From: Chroococcidiopsis thermalis PCC 7203
GTDB lineage: Bacteria; Cyanobacteriota; Cyanobacteriia; Cyanobacteriales; Chroococcidiopsidaceae
DNA length: 64,000 nt
Direction: 5' to 3'
Assembly (NCBI RefSeq): GCF_000317125.1
Contig: NC_019695.1
Span: 2,034,336 to 2,098,335, forward strand
Made by a program: the position numbers and the translations under genes. The notes beneath the pieces are model-generated. The model worked only from the letters and a program-made list of their open reading frames with translations, did not search any database and was not told the DNA's origin. Shown in pieces: positions 34,958 through 43,687 of this stretch. Position 1 is the stretch's first letter; each line of letters starts with the position of its first letter.

Positions 34958-36112
34958 TTAGCGATCGCTGGTTACTGGTATTTTTACCGACTTACTTTTA
35001 TTCTTATTCTCGCGGCGATGCTGCCACATGACAACGCCAGTGATGAATAGAACTAAGGGTGCAAATCCTACTAAAACGTAGAGAAAGCGCGATGGTAAAC
35101 CCCAAAATGTACCGACGTGCAGATCGAAAAATGAGTTAATAATGCGATCGCCTAACGATTTTGGCTGTCGCGAATCTTCAACTTGAAGAACTTTTCCGTT
35201 GTAGCGATCGATGTGTGCTACACCATAAGTTGACCAGCTTTCGCCATACAAGCCGTAGATTGAAATCGCTCCTGTTTCGGATCCAGGCAAATCTACAGAA
35301 TTTAGCTGCATTCCTGGTAATGCGGCTTTAGCTTGCTCGACGGCTTGAGTAAGGGTTATAGGTGCTTGTCCCGATATTGGCTTAGAAGTAACGGGATCGT
35401 CATTTGGAATTGGGCTAAATGTCACCGTCCGAATCGCCGGATAGGTAAAATCTGAAAAGTTCCAACCGAAGCCTGTAATGGCAGTTAATGAGAGAAAAAC
35501 CGCTGTTGTAATTCCAACAACTTTGTGTAAATCAAAGTTTCGTCGCTTAATATGCGCCTTCCATTTGATTTTAAATCCGGTTGAAAGTTTGCGCCAACCA
35601 GACCACAAGAAAGTGCCTGTAACTGCGGCAATTAGCAGAAACAAAGCTACAGTTCCTGTTAAAATTACTCCAGGCTGTTCGACAAACAAACGATAGTGTA
35701 GGTTGAGCAAAAAGCGATAGTAGCTGAATCTTTCCAAGCGATCGCCCATAACTTTTTCTGTATAGGGATTGACGAACACTTGATGAGCGCCATCGAGATA
35801 AATATCTGGATTTGCATTCGGTTCTTCCATCACAACATGGAAGGGGTGGCGATCGCTTTTTGGGATGGAAACGCTTACAGCTTTCCATTGCGGATGAGCC
35901 GCTTGAGCAATTTCCAGGGTGCGATCGATTGATATTGGTTGTCCTTGGGGAATAACTACCCCAAATTGTTGAGACACGATCCAATCGTCAATATCTGAGT
36001 GAAAGACAAGCAAGCTGCCTGTAATGCCAATCAGAATTAGGATTAACCCGACAGCTAAGCCGATATAACGGTGAATTGAAAATATAAGATTACGCAGTCG
36101 TTTTGCACGCAT
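34958..36112 (-). CDS. PepSY-associated membrane protein, iron-uptake linked
   Basis: Inner-membrane protein of about 384 residues from ATG 36112; in-frame sequence further upstream is not family-like. It has about four membrane helices: LIFSIHRYIGLAVGLILILI near the N terminus (with the conserved HRYIG), two in the middle (GTVALFLLIAAVTGTFLW; AVFLSLTAITGFGWN) and one at the C terminus (VLVGFAPLVLFITGVVMW), with PepSY-like periplasmic domains between. Such proteins commonly accompany TonB-dependent siderophore receptors and may act as ferric-siderophore reductases. It lies about 100 bp downstream of the receptor on the same strand, consistent with co-transcription. Confidence 0.88.
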   Translation of the reverse strand: MRAKRLRNLIFSIHRYIGLAVGLILILIGITGSLLVFHSDIDDWIVSQQFGVVIPQGQPISIDRTLEIAQAAHPQWKAVSVSIPKSDRHPFHVVMEEPNANPDIYLDGAHQVFVNPYTEKVMGDRLERFSYYRFLLNLHYRLFVEQPGVILTGTVALFLLIAAVTGTFLWSGWRKLSTGFKIKWKAHIKRRNFDLHKVVGITTAVFLSLTAITGFGWNFSDFTYPAIRTVTFSPIPNDDPVTSKPISGQAPITLTQAVEQAKAALPGMQLNSVDLPGSETGAISIYGLYGESWSTYGVAHIDRYNGKVLQVEDSRQPKSLGDRIINSFFDLHVGTFWGLPSRFLYVLVGFAPLVLFITGVVMWQHRRENKNKSKSVKIPVTSDR

Positions 36113-36213
36113 ATAGCTATAGATAATTTCAAAAATGACAGATTGCGATCGCACACAAAGCCTCACTCCGCCTGCGGTTCTCTTCTCCTTGGCAAAGCGA
36201 GGGGTTAGGGGAG

Positions 36214-38883
36214 TCAAAATTCTACCGCCACAGTTCCCAAAACTGTAAAAGGCGCACCTGGGTAAATCAAGGCGGTATTCTGAGATGATTCGTAGTATTT
36301 AGTATCAAATAAATTCTTGAAATTCAGCCCCACTCTCCAGTTATCGCGCTTGTAGAAAATACTGGCATCGGCACGCACGTAGGAGGGAAGTACGAGTTCG
36401 TTAGGTAATTCGGCTTCGCGATCGCCTACATAAAATACTCCCACACCAAAACCTAATCCTTGTAAATTGCCATGTTGAATTTCATAAGTCGTCCATAAAC
36501 TAGCTCCTTCTGCTGGAGCATTTGTGAGTACGTCATCAACAGGAAGATTGTTATCTTCAGTCACAAAAGCATCATTGATAAAAGCAGAGGCAACTAGATT
36601 CCATCCAGGTAGAATTTCTCCTCCCAGATCGAATTCAATGCCGCGACTTTTTACTTCTCCTACTCCAATTGAGAAATCTGGGTTGTCGGGATCGGGTGTC
36701 AGAATATTGGTTTTCGTAATTTCATAAGCTGCTAGAGTTGCTGAGAGATTTCCTAATTCGGCTTTAACTCCGGCTTCATATTGCGTGCCGCGAGTTGGTT
36801 CGATTAACTCTCCACTGGCTGTTATAGTATTGTTGGGGACAAAGGAACGGCTATAACTGGCATAGAGAGAAATGGGTTCAATCGGTTGATAAACTAATCC
36901 CACTCGCGGGGAAAACGCATCGTCCTCAAAATCGTTAGACCTGTCAATTCGTTCTTCTCCTACAGTTTGTTCGTAACCCCTAGATTCAAAACTTGTAAAA
37001 TCAAATCTGCCTCCTATTAGTAGTTTTAAATTAGGCAACAATGCGATTTGGTCTTGTAGATATAGCCCTACAGCGTTAGACGTAAAATCGTCTTTAAAAG
37101 AGTAATCTGAAGGTGGAATTGGTTCGCCATACACGGGGTCGAAGACATTAATGTTAGCTCCACTAGCCTCAAAGTTTTCATAGCCGTTATTGCGTTGAGA
37201 TAGCTCTAGCCCCAGTAGTAGTTGATGCTGCACTGACCCAGTGTTGAATTTAGCCACCAAATCGGTTTGCCAAGAATAAACATCGTCATATTCAGAGCCA
37301 TCTATTACACAAAATCGAGATACTTCCTGAGTTTCTGGATCGTACTCAGACACTCGACAAGCTACATCTTCCCCTTCCGAAAAAGAAGCTCCAAAAGCAG
37401 TGCGAAGACTAATATTGTCGTCAAAGCGATGGTCAAAGCTGAGGATGAGATTATTGGTAGTCTCATCAATGCGATCGCCTGGTTCTCCTAAATATCGACT
37501 AATGGGAAGCTCAAATGTAACTGGATCTATTGGCAGCCCATCATTGTACGTGCGATCGGAATATAAATATTCATACTCTAAAGTCAGAGTAGTTGCATCG
37601 CCAATTTTATAGCTAATTACAGGTGCGATCGAGAGAATTTCTCCATCAACAAAATCAATAAAACTCCCAAAGTTTTGGTAAGAGGCATTCAAGCGATATA
37701 ATAGTTTTCCATCAGCAGTCAATGATCCAGAAAAGTCAATAGATGGCTCGTAAAAGTCATAGCTTCCAGCGGTAAACTCAGCTGCATAATAGGGGTCGCT
37801 GAGAGGCTTTTTGGTAACAAAATTTATAATTCCCCCTGGCTCTACTTGACCGTACAATACTGAAGCTGGACCCTTCAAAACTTCCACTCGCTCGATGCCA
37901 CTAGGGGCAATTGTCGGCGCTTCAATACGGAATCCATTTCTCAGGGTTCTAGAATCGCTAAATCCTCGAATATTGTAGGTATACGAAAAGCCATAATCTA
38001 CTCGTGGAGTCACACCTGAAACGTTTCGCAGGGCATCTGAAATTTCTGTTACTTGCTGGTCTTCAATTACCTGGCGAGGAATGACTTGAATCGATTGGGG
38101 AATGTCCCGTAAAGGTGTATCCGTTTTGGTAGCAGTTGATGCATCTGGTGCGTTATATCCTTCTACTTCTTGCTCTCCAGTCACTACGATTTCAAGTTCT
38201 TCCCCTGGTGCTGACTGGGCTGGTTTAGTTGAGGTTGGTTCTTGTGTAACATCTTCTGATTCTGGTGGTGTTACCTCTGGTTTCGGCTGGCTTTCTGGCG
38301 CTGGCGGTGTTTGAGCTGTAGGAATTGTAGGTACAGTTAAACTAAGAACCAAGGTGCGATTCCTTGTGACTACTTCCCCTGTTGGTATTGATGTTCCCGT
38401 CACCGTGACGCGGATACTGTTAGCAGCAAGTTGACTAACGGTGACAGAAGTAATACCTGCAACTGGATTAGTCTGACGAAAAGACTTAGACTTACCTTCG
38501 GGTAGACGCAGTTGGGCGTTGATAATATTTGCTACCCAAGTCTGTTTGTAACCATAGGTCAAAACTTGGGGTGAGGTTCCATCAGCGGTTTCTAGAATCA
38601 TTTCCAAGCCGTTTGGCGTTGGATTCAGCTTGATACCTATTACTTGCACCGCATTTGACTTACCCGCCGCATCAGGCTGTGGCTGAGCCGCGACTTGAGC
38701 ACTTGTATAAAAACTTTTATTATTCTTCTTGAGATTAGCTTGCATCTGCTCGGACATCGGTGCTGCTAAATCTAGCTTAGTTTCCGCGTCAGTTTTAGCG
38801 ATCGCTGGCTGAGTGACTAACAAAACAGCAAGCAGCCAAGAAGCTTTCAAGCCTAAAATCCCATATCGCCCAGGTTGTAACAC
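36214..38883 (-). CDS. TonB-dependent siderophore receptor with AMIN domain
   Basis: Outer-membrane transporter of 889 residues (GTG start at 38883; a signal peptide ends near AIA). Layout: signal (1-29), AMIN domain (about 75-185, VQVIGIKLNPTPNGLEMILE, LTVPTIP), Pro/Glu/Ser-rich linker, TonB-box-like EIVVTG (about 232-237), plug (DIPQSIQVIPRQVIEDQQ, VEVLKGPASVLYGQVEPGG), then a 22-strand barrel ending in aromatic Phe (VAVEF). The AMIN-fused form is common in cyanobacterial siderophore receptors. Neighbours are the PepSY protein downstream and an AraC/PchR-like regulator upstream, so iron-siderophore uptake is likely. The specific siderophore is unknown. Confidence 0.94.
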   Translation of the reverse strand: MLQPGRYGILGLKASWLLAVLLVTQPAIAKTDAETKLDLAAPMSEQMQANLKKNNKSFYTSAQVAAQPQPDAAGKSNAVQVIGIKLNPTPNGLEMILETADGTSPQVLTYGYKQTWVANIINAQLRLPEGKSKSFRQTNPVAGITSVTVSQLAANSIRVTVTGTSIPTGEVVTRNRTLVLSLTVPTIPTAQTPPAPESQPKPEVTPPESEDVTQEPTSTKPAQSAPGEELEIVVTGEQEVEGYNAPDASTATKTDTPLRDIPQSIQVIPRQVIEDQQVTEISDALRNVSGVTPRVDYGFSYTYNIRGFSDSRTLRNGFRIEAPTIAPSGIERVEVLKGPASVLYGQVEPGGIINFVTKKPLSDPYYAAEFTAGSYDFYEPSIDFSGSLTADGKLLYRLNASYQNFGSFIDFVDGEILSIAPVISYKIGDATTLTLEYEYLYSDRTYNDGLPIDPVTFELPISRYLGEPGDRIDETTNNLILSFDHRFDDNISLRTAFGASFSEGEDVACRVSEYDPETQEVSRFCVIDGSEYDDVYSWQTDLVAKFNTGSVQHQLLLGLELSQRNNGYENFEASGANINVFDPVYGEPIPPSDYSFKDDFTSNAVGLYLQDQIALLPNLKLLIGGRFDFTSFESRGYEQTVGEERIDRSNDFEDDAFSPRVGLVYQPIEPISLYASYSRSFVPNNTITASGELIEPTRGTQYEAGVKAELGNLSATLAAYEITKTNILTPDPDNPDFSIGVGEVKSRGIEFDLGGEILPGWNLVASAFINDAFVTEDNNLPVDDVLTNAPAEGASLWTTYEIQHGNLQGLGFGVGVFYVGDREAELPNELVLPSYVRADASIFYKRDNWRVGLNFKNLFDTKYYESSQNTALIYPGAPFTVLGTVAVEF

Positions 38884-39020
38884 TTACTATACTCCTCACA
38901 GCAATCTTGACACAAATCACTATCAAAAAAGATTTGCAAATAAGCCAGTGAGTAGTCTACGTAATTACCGAAGCTCAAGTCTATGCCATAGAAGATAAAT
39001 TTCGATCCATAGCAGAAAAG

Positions 39021-40046
39021 TTACAACTCAGTAACAATCTTTTTGCCAGCACGACAAGCACCAGGAGTTATGCCAAACTTGCGCCGGAAGGCGTTAGCAA
39101 AATGACCTAAATGGGAATACCCAACTTTATTTACTACTGCTTCTACATTCAGCTTGCCATCTCGCAACAATAAATATGCTTGCTGCAAACGGTAGTCGCG
39201 CAAATAGCCAAATGCTGTTGTGCCGAAAATCTCGCGAAAACCTTGTTCCAACTTCATGTGGTTCAGTCCAACTTGTTGCGCCAAATCCATCAGCGCAGGT
39301 GGGTTGACGTGATTTTGGATTAAGATTTCCCTTGCCTGGTAAATTCGCTCTACGTCAGTTGGTTTGAAACTGTTAGCTTGTCTCCCATTGCTTTCGACGA
39401 GTTGAGTTAACTGCAAACATAGCAGTTCGAGTACCTTACTTTCTAGATACATCCGCTGCATCATGCCTTGATGAGGACAATCGAGAATTTGCCGCAAGGC
39501 AAGGTGCATTTGCGGGGTAATTTTTCCCACTGGAAGGTGAAACCGAGGCGGAGTGCCAGTTTCTAGCAGAAGTTGTAACGGGTCGGGTAAAGATTCCGAG
39601 TCTGTATTAAACGACCTAAAGAAATTTAAGTCAAAAGCAATTCTAATTAATATCTCAGCAGTTTCGGCTTTAGCTTGCTCGATTTCAGCGATCTGTGGTA
39701 GGTAGAATAAGTAATTTTCACCTGTTTTTTCAAGATAATCGTCTTTGATATATTTATCTTTAATTCCAGGCGTGATGGTTCTGAGATTTCCGGCAAGATA
39801 AAATTTTGCTGTTAGAGGTTCAGTGTCATCGTGTTCGACTCCTGTGCTTAAATCATGAAGCCAAGTCAAATCGAGAATCTGAAGGTTGTTTCCAGAAGGT
39901 AGCAGAATTTCGCGACAATTTTTTCTAACGTAGCGATCGCAATATTTCTCAATGCAATCGTACCCTTTAGTATTAAGAATCAACTCGTAATCTTGACAGC
40001 TTTCTAAATGCCGTTGTTCGTATTGTGCCTCATTTAACGTTTCCAT
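39021..40046 (-). CDS. AraC-family (PchR-like) transcriptional regulator
   Basis: About 341 residues from ATG 40046. The N-terminal two thirds resemble the ligand-sensing part of PchR-type regulators (FYLAGNLRTITPGI; LHLPVGKITPQMHLALRQIL-like region). The C-terminal AraC DNA-binding domain has two helix-turn-helices: MDLAQQVGLNHMKLEQGF and VEAVVNKVGYSHLGHFANAF, then RRKFGITPGACR. PchR-like regulators sense siderophores and activate receptor genes, matching the adjacent receptor. The gene starts 15 bp downstream of the DICT-kinase stop on the same strand, so both may be in one operon. Confidence 0.9.
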   Translation of the reverse strand: METLNEAQYEQRHLESCQDYELILNTKGYDCIEKYCDRYVRKNCREILLPSGNNLQILDLTWLHDLSTGVEHDDTEPLTAKFYLAGNLRTITPGIKDKYIKDDYLEKTGENYLFYLPQIAEIEQAKAETAEILIRIAFDLNFFRSFNTDSESLPDPLQLLLETGTPPRFHLPVGKITPQMHLALRQILDCPHQGMMQRMYLESKVLELLCLQLTQLVESNGRQANSFKPTDVERIYQAREILIQNHVNPPALMDLAQQVGLNHMKLEQGFREIFGTTAFGYLRDYRLQQAYLLLRDGKLNVEAVVNKVGYSHLGHFANAFRRKFGITPGACRAGKKIVTEL

Positions 40047-40060
40047 TTTCAACCCACACT

Positions 40061-41476
40061 TTACTTAGATGGAGCTATGGGTAACAAGACATTGAAAATA
40101 GAACCTTCACCGACTTTACTTTTAACCGAAATGGAACCACCACAGCGGAGTAAAAGTTGTTGAACGATTGTTAAACCAAGTCCCGCGCCGCTTAGATCTT
40201 CGCTGGAAACAGAACGCACCCGATAAAAGCGATCGAAGATTTTGGGGATCTCGTTAGGTGAAATACCAATTCCCGTATCGCGAAATTCTAATTGCACGTA
40301 TTCGCCTTGAGTACAAGCTTTAACCCACACTTGCCCGCCTGTAGGAGTAAATTTAATGCTGTTATGTAACAAATTAATAGCGATTTGCCGTAACCAATTG
40401 TTAGAGCAGAAAATAGAAGGCAAATCGGGAGAAACGGTGTAGGCAAGCATAATGCCTTTTTCTTGAGCTAGAGGTTGGTAGGTACTAACTACCCCTGGAA
40501 TAATTTCACTCAGTTTCAATGGTTGTAAAACTGTTTGTTCTGCCGTTCTGTCTAATTGAACTAATTCTAATAAACCGTTAATTAAAGAATTTTGGCGATC
40601 GCACTCGCTACTCAAAATCTGCAAATAGCGCTGTTTTTGCGGTGGTTTGAGGTGAGGAGAGTTTAAAAGACTCAACGCCGTTTTCATATGTGTCAGCGGA
40701 GTGCGGAGTTCTTCGCACATCCTACCGAACGATTCATCTTTACGAGTTAAGGTATTTGTTAAAGCTTGATTTTGCCGTTTTAAAGTGCCAGTGAGTTCAT
40801 CAAACGTACTCCGGCGAGTTGCATCTTGTTGCTGAACTTGTTTGGCAAATAATCGCTCTAATAGTACTGGATCGGGTGCAGACGGACAAGCAAACAGCGT
40901 CTCCCAATTTTTCATCACCTCTGGGGCGATCGCTGGCTGTTTGTGCTGTGCTAGCTTCCAACGCACGCTTTGAGCCACGACATGACCGATTCCCTTGAGT
41001 ACCTCCTGTAAGACTCGTCCCTCGAACGAACAAAGGCTCAGCAAGGGTAAAAATTTCTTTTGGCGATCGTTTTCCTTGGTTTTTCCCTTTTTGCGTTTCA
41101 GTCGCGATCGATGTGCCAGCACCATACAGCAGAATTGAGGCGAATGGACGATGAGAAAATAGTCCCGCCGCAAATGGCTATTTGGTAATAATTGGACTGG
41201 AACCATTGGGAAACCAGACAATTGAGCGATCGCAGTTTCCTGTCCGTAGCAAACATAGGTTTTGTCAGAGACTCTCACCTGCTCGTGATAGCGCTGAATC
41301 GAAGCATACCAGACTTTCCCTGATGGTAACTTTAACCATAGTGTTGCTGAGATTTGCTTTTCTACCAGTAATTCCATCACCGATTCTACCAAGGAAAGCA
41401 AGGTTGCCGGACTCACCAACATTGGCGATGGTGGTTGTTCTATACTCAGAGCCAGTCGATAAAGGGAGATTTCCAT
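40061..41476 (-). CDS. DICT-domain kinase-like protein lacking the phosphoacceptor His
   Basis: A 471-residue protein. The N-terminal about 180 residues match the DICT sensory domain (SPATLLSLVESVMELLVEKQ, ISATLWLKLPSGKVWY). A coiled linker leads to a HisKA-like helix reading GRMCEELRTPLTHMK, in which the position of the conserved His (as in SHELRTPL) is Glu255. The HATPase is complete: N box NLLHNSIKFTP, G1 DTGIGI, F-box region KIFDRFYR and G2 GAGLGL. It should bind ATP but not autophosphorylate at the usual site; His263 is nearby but not in the canonical position. It is followed after 15 bp by the AraC regulator, suggesting a shared role in controlling the iron-uptake genes. Confidence 0.88.
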   Translation of the reverse strand: MEISLYRLALSIEQPPSPMLVSPATLLSLVESVMELLVEKQISATLWLKLPSGKVWYASIQRYHEQVRVSDKTYVCYGQETAIAQLSGFPMVPVQLLPNSHLRRDYFLIVHSPQFCCMVLAHRSRLKRKKGKTKENDRQKKFLPLLSLCSFEGRVLQEVLKGIGHVVAQSVRWKLAQHKQPAIAPEVMKNWETLFACPSAPDPVLLERLFAKQVQQQDATRRSTFDELTGTLKRQNQALTNTLTRKDESFGRMCEELRTPLTHMKTALSLLNSPHLKPPQKQRYLQILSSECDRQNSLINGLLELVQLDRTAEQTVLQPLKLSEIIPGVVSTYQPLAQEKGIMLAYTVSPDLPSIFCSNNWLRQIAINLLHNSIKFTPTGGQVWVKACTQGEYVQLEFRDTGIGISPNEIPKIFDRFYRVRSVSSEDLSGAGLGLTIVQQLLLRCGGSISVKSKVGEGSIFNVLLPIAPSK

Positions 41477-41497
41477 TATTAGGAGTTAGGGGCTAAG

Positions 41498-41641
41498 GAG
41501 ACAAGGGGGACAAGGAAGACAAGGAAGACAAGGGAGACAAGGAAGCAATTCTACTAGTCACCAGCCACTAGCCACCAGCCGCTTACCCCACTTCCAAATT
41601 CCGAATTCCAAATTCCGAATTCCGAATTCTTAGCGCATTCC
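41498..41641. repeat. STRR blocks upstream of the DICT kinase and overlapping the murE 3' end
   Basis: ACAAGGAAGACAAGG units (about 41503-41545), CACTAGCCACCAG units (41560-41580), then AATTCCG units (41594-41631) that are inside the murE coding end. The last array is translated as RIRNSEFGIRNLEVG before the stop. Confidence 0.85.
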
Positions 41642-43115
41642 TCGCCTGTTCGCGATCGTCAAAGTGGATTTTTTCCGTACCTAAAATTTGGTAGTCTTCG
41701 TGACCTTTGCCAGCAATGAGTACGCCATCGCCGGATTGGGCTTGTTGAATTGCCGTTTGAATTGCTGTAGCGCGATCGCCAATGACAAATGGGTCTACTG
41801 TGTTGGGAATTCCAGCGAGAATATCTTGGAGAATTCTTTCAGGGTCTTCGGTGCGGGGATTGTCGGAAGTGACGTAAACGACATCTGCTAAATCGGCGGC
41901 GATTTTACCCATTTTCGGGCGCTTGGTGCGATCGCGATCGCCGCCACAGCCAAACACGCAAATCATCTTACCTGGAATAAACGGTCGAGCTGCTTTTAAC
42001 AAGTTTTCTAAACTATCTGGCGTATGGGCGTAATCGACGATCGCGCTGATATCCTGATGGGGACTCACTTGCACCCGCTCCATTCTCCCAGGGACTCCAG
42101 CAAACTGCGGCAATACGTTAGCGATGAGTTGTAAATCTACGCCCAAGTGTAAAGCGGCTGCTACTGCTGCGAGTAAATTAGCTAGATTGTACTGCCCTAC
42201 CAGAGGCGATCGAAATTCTACTTCTCCTGCGGGTGTGTGTAATTTACCGCTCACTCCCGTTGGTTCGTAACCCAAATCGCTCAAACAGAAGTCGGCTGTT
42301 CCAGCTTGGACGCTATAACTCCACACCCGTTCCGGTGGTAGTTGTTTAATTAATCTTTGTCCGTAGGGATCGTCTGTATTAATAATTGCTCGTCCTTGGA
42401 GATAATCGGGACTGAATAGCAAGGCTTTTGCCGCAAAATAGTCTTCCATATCGCGGTGGAAGTCTAGGTGATCTTGAGTCAGATTGGTAAACACCCCTAC
42501 TTCAAACGGACACCCTAAAACTCGTCCTTGTGCCAAAGCATGAGAACTGACTTCCATCACCGCTACTTGAGTCCCCGCTTGCACGGCGTTAGCTAATTGC
42601 TGTTGCAGTTCTACAGCAAATGGCGTAGTATGAGCTGCTGTTTGCTCGAAACCCGCCCAACGAGAATAAAGAGTTCCAAATAAAGCTGTAGATAACTTTG
42701 CTTGTTGGAGGAAAAATTCGATTAAATGGGTGGTGGTCGTTTTACCATTTGTTCCCGTCACCCCCACCAGCCTCATTTGCGTGGCTGGATAGCCGTAAAA
42801 AGCAGCCGCCACCCCAGCGCAAGCTCGAACCATATCCCTAGCGGCAATAATACAAGCCCCCTCAGCTCCCTGGGCTCCCTCAGCTCTCTTCAAGGCTACC
42901 TGAGAAGACACTAAAGCCGCGATCGCCCCACTCGCGATCGCGCTTTGCCAAAACTCTCCTCCATCCACCCGCGTTCCTGGCATTCCAATAAAGAGATCGC
43001 CAACTTGGCAAGCATGAGAATTTGTCGTTAAACCCTTCACCTCCAGATCTAAAGCTGGGTGCTGGGGTAGTTGTTCGATACTGTCAACTTTTGCTAACAA
43101 TTCGCCTAACTTCAT
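41583..43115 (-). CDS. murE: MurE, UDP-MurNAc-tripeptide ligase (meso-DAP adding)
   Basis: Cytoplasmic Mur ligase adding meso-diaminopimelate to UDP-MurNAc-L-Ala-D-Glu. Visible motifs: ATP site VTGTNGKTTTTHLIEFF, HTTPFAVELQQQ, VFTNLTQDHLDFH, YAHTPDSLENLL, and the DNPRTEDP motif that marks meso-DAP specificity. ATG 43115 gives 510 residues and the normal MKLGELLA start; the frame is open 21 codons upstream but this is translated tandem repeat. Two STRR-derived pieces remain inside: [12 protein letters not shown] (42858-42890) in the N-terminal domain and the last about 14 residues (RNSEFGIRNLEVG). Catalytic elements are intact, so it is probably functional and essential. Confidence 0.95.
   Translation of the reverse strand: MKLGELLAKVDSIEQLPQHPALDLEVKGLTTNSHACQVGDLFIGMPGTRVDGGEFWQSAIASGAIAALVSSQVALKRAEGAQGAEGACIIAARDMVRACAGVAAAFYGYPATQMRLVGVTGTNGKTTTTHLIEFFLQQAKLSTALFGTLYSRWAGFEQTAAHTTPFAVELQQQLANAVQAGTQVAVMEVSSHALAQGRVLGCPFEVGVFTNLTQDHLDFHRDMEDYFAAKALLFSPDYLQGRAIINTDDPYGQRLIKQLPPERVWSYSVQAGTADFCLSDLGYEPTGVSGKLHTPAGEVEFRSPLVGQYNLANLLAAVAAALHLGVDLQLIANVLPQFAGVPGRMERVQVSPHQDISAIVDYAHTPDSLENLLKAARPFIPGKMICVFGCGGDRDRTKRPKMGKIAADLADVVYVTSDNPRTEDPERILQDILAGIPNTVDPFVIGDRATAIQTAIQQAQSGDGVLIAGKGHEDYQILGTEKIHFDDREQARNALRIRNSEFGIRNLEVG
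42858..42890. repeat. STRR insertion inside murE
   Basis: CCCTCAGCTCCCTGGGCTCC followed by CTCAGCTCTCTT. The same 31-32 bases occur between genes at 47393-47424 and 56177-56207. It is in frame in murE (encodes part of [12 protein letters not shown]). Confidence 0.92.
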
Positions 43116-43120
43116 GATTT

Positions 43121-43206
43121 GGTAATTGGTAATTGGTAATTGGTAACTGGTAACTGGTAATTGGGAGTTGATGGTCACTGATAACTGATAACTGATAACT
43201 GTTAAC
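43121..43206. repeat. STRR upstream of murE
   Basis: GGTAATT, GGTAACT and TGATAAC tandem units directly preceding the murE start region. Confidence 0.85.
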
Positions 43207-43237
43207 TAGCTAGCTTAATCCCAGCTTTCAATTGCAC

Positions 43238-43519
43238 CTATTCTGCTTCATGATGATTTACATATTTCTGAAGCATTTGCTGAATTTGACTGACTGTAGC
43301 GCGAGGAGAGGGACGAGGGAGAGGGAGCGATCGCCCGTCGTCGCTACACAGAAATAAAACAGGTACTTCGTATTGATATGCTTGCCACCAATCTTCCTGT
43401 AGTGTGATATCGCGGACTTCCAGCGATAGCTCTTGGTGTGTAGATAAAATTTGTGCTAGCTTTTCCTGCAAGCCTTCACACAAATGACATTCAGGTTTGC
43501 TATAGAGAATTAAGTGCAT
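43238..43519 (-). CDS. Small thioredoxin-fold (glutaredoxin-like) protein
   Basis: A 93-residue protein from ATG 43519, beginning MHLILYSKPECHLCEGLQEKL. CHLC (residues 11-14) is a CxxC redox motif at the first helix, and VPVLFL carries the cis-Pro typical of thioredoxin folds (DUF836/glutaredoxin-like). The frame is open further upstream but that part is translated repeat. Probable thiol-disulfide oxidoreductase; partner unknown. Confidence 0.85.
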   Translation of the reverse strand: MHLILYSKPECHLCEGLQEKLAQILSTHQELSLEVRDITLQEDWWQAYQYEVPVLFLCSDDGRSLPLPRPSPRATVSQIQQMLQKYVNHHEAE

Positions 43520-43523
43520 AAAC

Positions 43524-43645
43524 TTAAGTGTAAGTCGTAAGTCGTAAGTCGAGAAAGAGAGCTGCTCTTGAGCTGGGGAAGCAATTCTAGTTCCACTAGC
43601 CACTAGTCACCAACCACTAATCACTGATAACTGATAACTGATTTC
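43524..43645. repeat. STRR between the divergent thioredoxin-fold and cysH genes
   Basis: AAGTCGT units, CCACTAGTCACCA units and TGATAAC units fill most of the spacer. Confidence 0.75.
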
Positions 43646-43687
43646 CGTTATTGTTGAATATGCAGAACTATTCACATCATTGCGCAG

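Noticed and set aside
43116-43178. N-terminal extension of MurE by 21 residues
   Set aside because: The extension is a translation of GGTAATT/GGTAACT repeats; the family start (MKLGELLA) is at 43115.
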